Of a DNA stretch of 51,329 bases, positions 48,164-51,329 are shown in pieces (position 1 is the first letter of the stretch; every line of letters begins with the position of its first letter). The notes under the pieces were generated by a model that had not been told where the DNA came from, did no database searches, and saw only the letters and a list, made by a program, of their open reading frames with translations. This stretch comes from Actinomycetota bacterium (lineage in GTDB: Bacteria > Actinomycetota > Acidimicrobiia > Acidimicrobiales > CADCSY01): positions 1-51,329 of the forward strand of contig JADDRA010000053.1 in the NCBI GenBank assembly GCA_016781105.1. Direction: 5' to 3'. The translations under genes and the position numbers were made by a program.

Positions 48164-49290
48164 GAGGCGGCGGCCAGGACCCGGTCGTAGACCTCGACCT
48201 GGCGGCGGGCGCAGCGCTCCCAGGTGTGCCCGCCGGCCACGCCGGGGCCACCGGCCCGCAGCTTGGCCAGCTCGGGCCCGCCCCGCACCAGGGTCTCGAT
48301 GGCCTCGCCCAGACCGGCCTCGTCGCCGGGGCGCACGAGCAGGGCGGCGTCGCCCACGACCTCCTCCATGGCCGAGCCGCTGCTCGTCACCACCGCCGCC
48401 CCGCACGCCAGCGCCTCGAGCGCGGGCAGGCCGAAGCCCTCCTCCAGCGAGGGGTAGGCCACCGCCGCGGCCTGGCGGTACAGCGCGGGCAGCACCTCGT
48501 CGTCGACGTAGCCGAGCTGGACGACCCGGTCCCCCAGGGCGCTGGCGGCCACGGTGGCGTCGACCTCGGCGCCGCCCCAGCCCCGGTGCCCGGCGAGCAC
48601 GAGCTGCAGGTCGGGATGCGACGGGGCCAGGCGGGCCACGGCCCGCACCAGGGCGGGCACGTTCTTGCGGGGCTCGAGGGTGCCGGTGAAGGCCACGAAG
48701 GGTGGGCGCACGCCCAGGGCAGCCAGCCGCTCGAGGTCGCCGTCGTCCTCGGGTCCGAAGCGCCGGTGGTCGACCCCGTGAGTGATGACCTCCACCGGGG
48801 CCCGGGGCGAGAGCAGGTCGTGCAGGCGGGCGGCGGTGTGCTGGCTCACGCACACCAGGGTGTCGGCCCGCTCGGCGCTGGCCCGGATCATCTTGCGGAA
48901 GTAGACGACCTTGGCCCGCTCGTGCCACTCGGGATGGTCGAAGAAGGTGAGGTCATGGATCGTCACCACCGCGGGGACCCCGGCCCGCAGCGGCATCGTG
49001 TAGTGGGGACCGTGCCACAGGTCCCCCAGGCGCGAGGCCAGCGCCGGCGCCTGGGCCTGCTCCCAGACCAGCCGGGCCGGGCGACGACCGGGGGCGACGG
49101 CGTGGACGTGGGCAGCGGGGGCGGCCGCCTCCCAGCGCCGCCCGTCACCCACCGCGGCCACCAGCTCCAGGTCGACCTCGTCGGCGCCGGCCAGGGCCTC
49201 CACCAGGCGCAGCACGTAGATGCCGGCGCCCGCGGGCCGGGCGGGCACGGCCGACACGTCGAGCGCCACCCGGGCCCGGCGCTTGCTCAC
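48160..49290 (-). CDS. Glycosyltransferase family 4
   Basis: WHGPHYTMPLRAGVPAVVTIHDLTFFDHPEWH; FVAFTGTLEPRKNVPALV; YPSLEEGFGLPALEALACGAAVVTS. Confidence 0.92.
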   Translation of the reverse strand: MSKRRARVALDVSAVPARPAGAGIYVLRLVEALAGADEVDLELVAAVGDGRRWEAAAPAAHVHAVAPGRRPARLVWEQAQAPALASRLGDLWHGPHYTMPLRAGVPAVVTIHDLTFFDHPEWHERAKVVYFRKMIRASAERADTLVCVSQHTAARLHDLLSPRAPVEVITHGVDHRRFGPEDDGDLERLAALGVRPPFVAFTGTLEPRKNVPALVRAVARLAPSHPDLQLVLAGHRGWGGAEVDATVAASALGDRVVQLGYVDDEVLPALYRQAAAVAYPSLEEGFGLPALEALACGAAVVTSSGSAMEEVVGDAALLVRPGDEAGLGEAIETLVRGGPELAKLRAGGPGVAGGHTWERCARRQVEVYDRVLAAAS

Positions 49291-50402
49291 CGGGCGCCTC
49301 CCGCGGCCGCGCCGGCGGCCCGGTAGGCGCGGGCGTGGGCGGCGGCGCTGGCTGACCAGGTGAACGACGACGCCCGCTGGCGGCCGGCCTCGACCAGGCG
49401 CCGGCGGTGGGCGGCCTCGGTGACCAGAGCGTCGAGGGCGCCGGCCAGGGCGTCGACGTCGCCCACGGGCACCACCGTCGCCGCCCCCCCACCCACCTCC
49501 ACGAGGGCCCCGGCGTCGCTGGTCACCACCGGGCAGCCCCGGGCCATGGCCTCGACCACCGGGAGTCCGAAGCCCTCGTAGCGGCTGGGCAGGGCGAGGG
49601 CCACGGCGGCACGGTACAGGGCGTCGAGGGTGACGTCATCGACGGATCCGAGGGCCACCACCCCCTCGGCGGAGAGGTCGAGCGGCGGTCCCCAGCCCCG
49701 GGCACCGGCCAGGACCAGGCCCAGCTCGGGGTGCGACCGGCGCAGGGCGGCGTGGGCGACCAACAGGTCGGCCACCCCCTTGCGGGGCTCCAGGGTGCCG
49801 GCGAACAACACGAACGGTGGACGCACACCCGGGGCCGGCGATGACGCCGGACGGGGCTCGGGCGGCTCCGGCGGGGTGGGGACGCCGACCCCGTGGGGGG
49901 CGACGTGCAGCCGGTCGGGGGGGAAGCCTTCGGCCACCAACTCGTCGCGCCCGTGAGCGGTGGGCACGACGACGGCCGCCGCCTCCTGGCGGGCCAGCTC
50001 GAGGCCCCGGCGGTGGAACGACACCCCCCGGGGCGTGAGGTGCTCGGGGTGGCGCAGGAACACCAGGTCGTGGACGGTCACCACCAGGGGGCGCTTCCCG
50101 GCCGGGGCCACGGCGAGGCTGGTGGCGTGCACGAGGTCGCCGGGGACCGGCAGGGCAGGCCGGCGCAGCCGGTGCCAGGCCTCGTAGCGCAGCGGCCCTC
50201 GAGGCCGGCCCAGGTCGACGTAGGCCGTGCCGCCGGCGGCGAGCGCCGGCGGTGGCGGCCCGGCGGCGAAGGCCACGACCTCGACCCCGGCCCCGGGCAG
50301 GGCCCGCACCAGGTGCTCGACGTAGCGGCCGATCCCCCCGGGCACGGGCTGGAGGAGCTGGCCGACGTGCACCGCCGCTCGCAGACCCCTCGCTCCCTCC
50401 AC
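49287..50402 (-). CDS. Glycosyltransferase family 4 (start uncertain)
   Basis: HVGQLLQPVPGGIGRYVEHLVRALP; PFVLFAGTLEPRKGVADLL; LPSRYEGFGLPVVEAMARGCPVVTS. Confidence 0.88.
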   Translation of the reverse strand: MEGARGLRAAVHVGQLLQPVPGGIGRYVEHLVRALPGAGVEVVAFAAGPPPPALAAGGTAYVDLGRPRGPLRYEAWHRLRRPALPVPGDLVHATSLAVAPAGKRPLVVTVHDLVFLRHPEHLTPRGVSFHRRGLELARQEAAAVVVPTAHGRDELVAEGFPPDRLHVAPHGVGVPTPPEPPEPRPASSPAPGVRPPFVLFAGTLEPRKGVADLLVAHAALRRSHPELGLVLAGARGWGPPLDLSAEGVVALGSVDDVTLDALYRAAVALALPSRYEGFGLPVVEAMARGCPVVTSDAGALVEVGGGAATVVPVGDVDALAGALDALVTEAAHRRRLVEAGRQRASSFTWSASAAAHARAYRAAGAAAGGAR

Positions 50403-50497
50403 CCGCCGATGATGCCCGGCCGGGTCGCCCAGCGCTGGGGACGGCCCTTGGCCTGGTCGTGGCGGGGGGCCGCGAGGGTCACGGGTAGCCTCCGCTC

Positions 50498-51329
50498 GTG
50501 GTTCCCGCCGGCGCCGAGCCCCGCTCGACCCGCCGGCGGACCCCGATCCCCCGGGCGGTCTGGCTGGTGACCGGCGTGCACGTCCTCCTGCTGGCCGTCT
50601 ACAGCGTCCTCGTGCCCGCCTTCCGGGCCCCCGACGAGCTGCTCCACGTCGAACGGATTCGCCGCCTGGCAGCCGATGGCCCGGCTGGCGCTCCCCTCGC
50701 GGATCCCGCCGGGGAGGGGCCGGCGGTGGCCGCCGCCGTGCTCGGCGCGGCCACCTCCTCACCCGCCTACACCGCGGGAGCCCCGCCCGTCGGCATCGCC
50801 GAGGCCCTGCCCCCCGCCGAGCGGCCCAGCTTCGAGGACCTGGCCGACGCCCTCCCAGGCGACGCCCTGCCCGCCGAGGCACTCCCCGCCGAGGCCCTGC
50901 CCGCCGGGGCGACGGTCAGCACCGTCGCCGACCGGCCCCCCCTGGCCACCTGGCTGGGCGCCGCCGTCCTGACAGCCGCCGGCGCGGTCCTCCCGGGCTG
51001 GCCGTGGTCCTTCGACCGCACCGTCGCCCTCCTCCGCCTGGTCGACGTGGCCGTGGTGGCCACCCTTCCGATCCTGGCCTGGGCCACCGCGCGGCGCTTC
51101 GGGTGCCCACCTCGGGCCTCGCTGACCGCGGCCGTGGCCGTCATGGCCGTCCCCCAGCTCACCCACGTGGGCTCGGTGGTGGGCGACGACGCCCTGGTGC
51201 TGGCCCTGGCCGCCGTCGTGTTCCTCCTCGGCGCCCGGGTGGTCACCGGCGACCGCACCCGGCGCACGGCGGTGCTGGGCGGGCTGGCCTGCGGGCTGGC
51301 GCTCCTCGCCGGCGGGAGCGCCCTGGTGC
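50498..51329 (+). CDS. Polytopic membrane protein, DUF2142-like (partial, runs off window end)
   Basis: Uninterrupted frame from GTG 50498: AVWLVTGVHVLLLAVYSVLVPAFRAPDELLHVERIRRLA...; TAGCCT-6nt-GTG. Confidence 0.65.
   Translation, partial: MVPAGAEPRSTRRRTPIPRAVWLVTGVHVLLLAVYSVLVPAFRAPDELLHVERIRRLAADGPAGAPLADPAGEGPAVAAAVLGAATSSPAYTAGAPPVGIAEALPPAERPSFEDLADALPGDALPAEALPAEALPAGATVSTVADRPPLATWLGAAVLTAAGAVLPGWPWSFDRTVALLRLVDVAVVATLPILAWATARRFGCPPRASLTAAVAVMAVPQLTHVGSVVGDDALVLALAAVVFLLGARVVTGDRTRRTAVLGGLACGLALLAGGSALV

Noticed and set aside
37286-50402. Mobile genomic island or prophage
   Set aside because: No integrase, transposase, tRNA or flanking direct repeats seen; codon/GC character matches the rest of the window.

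Overview
High-GC actinobacterial chromosomal DNA, most like Acidimicrobiia by gene content (inference from gene content, no search run). It carries about 47 densely packed genes. Main blocks, in order: (1) DUF5318 protein / PadR regulator / ino1 (inositol-3-phosphate synthase), with a 91-bp repeat array between divergent promoters; (2) a heptose/glycan operon (GT4/GT1-type transferase, HldE-like kinase-nucleotidyltransferase, GT2, GT9); (3) a frameshifted marR gene divergent from a DrrAB-type ABC exporter; (4) a respiratory block: ctaG, thiolase-like and metallophosphoesterase genes divergent from ctaE-qcrCAB, then ctaF-ctaD-ctaC; (5) a MerR regulator with a polytopic membrane protein, a GDT1-family transporter, a TrmA/RumA methyltransferase and a Xi-class GST; (6) a disrupted iron-containing redox enzyme plus a CDGSH protein; (7) a rhodanese-MoeB fusion, an LpdA-type dehydrogenase, PsiE, biotin carboxylase/BCCP and birA; (8) a large surface-polysaccharide block (LCP, GT39, UDP-sugar dehydrogenase, UXS-like, GT2, nucleotidyltransferase, epimerase, two GT4) with the F420 genes cofD/cofE embedded. 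Best leads: a thiolase-fold protein that has lost all four expected catalytic residues and is co-oriented with ctaG and an atypical metallophosphoesterase; a recurrent TANNNT-N6/7-RTG pattern indicating leaderless transcription; a possible leaderless 19-aa leader peptide overlapping the GT39 start; and three disrupted genes. No tRNA, rRNA, CRISPR array or transposase was recognised. I found no clear, wholly new multi-gene defence or metabolic system.
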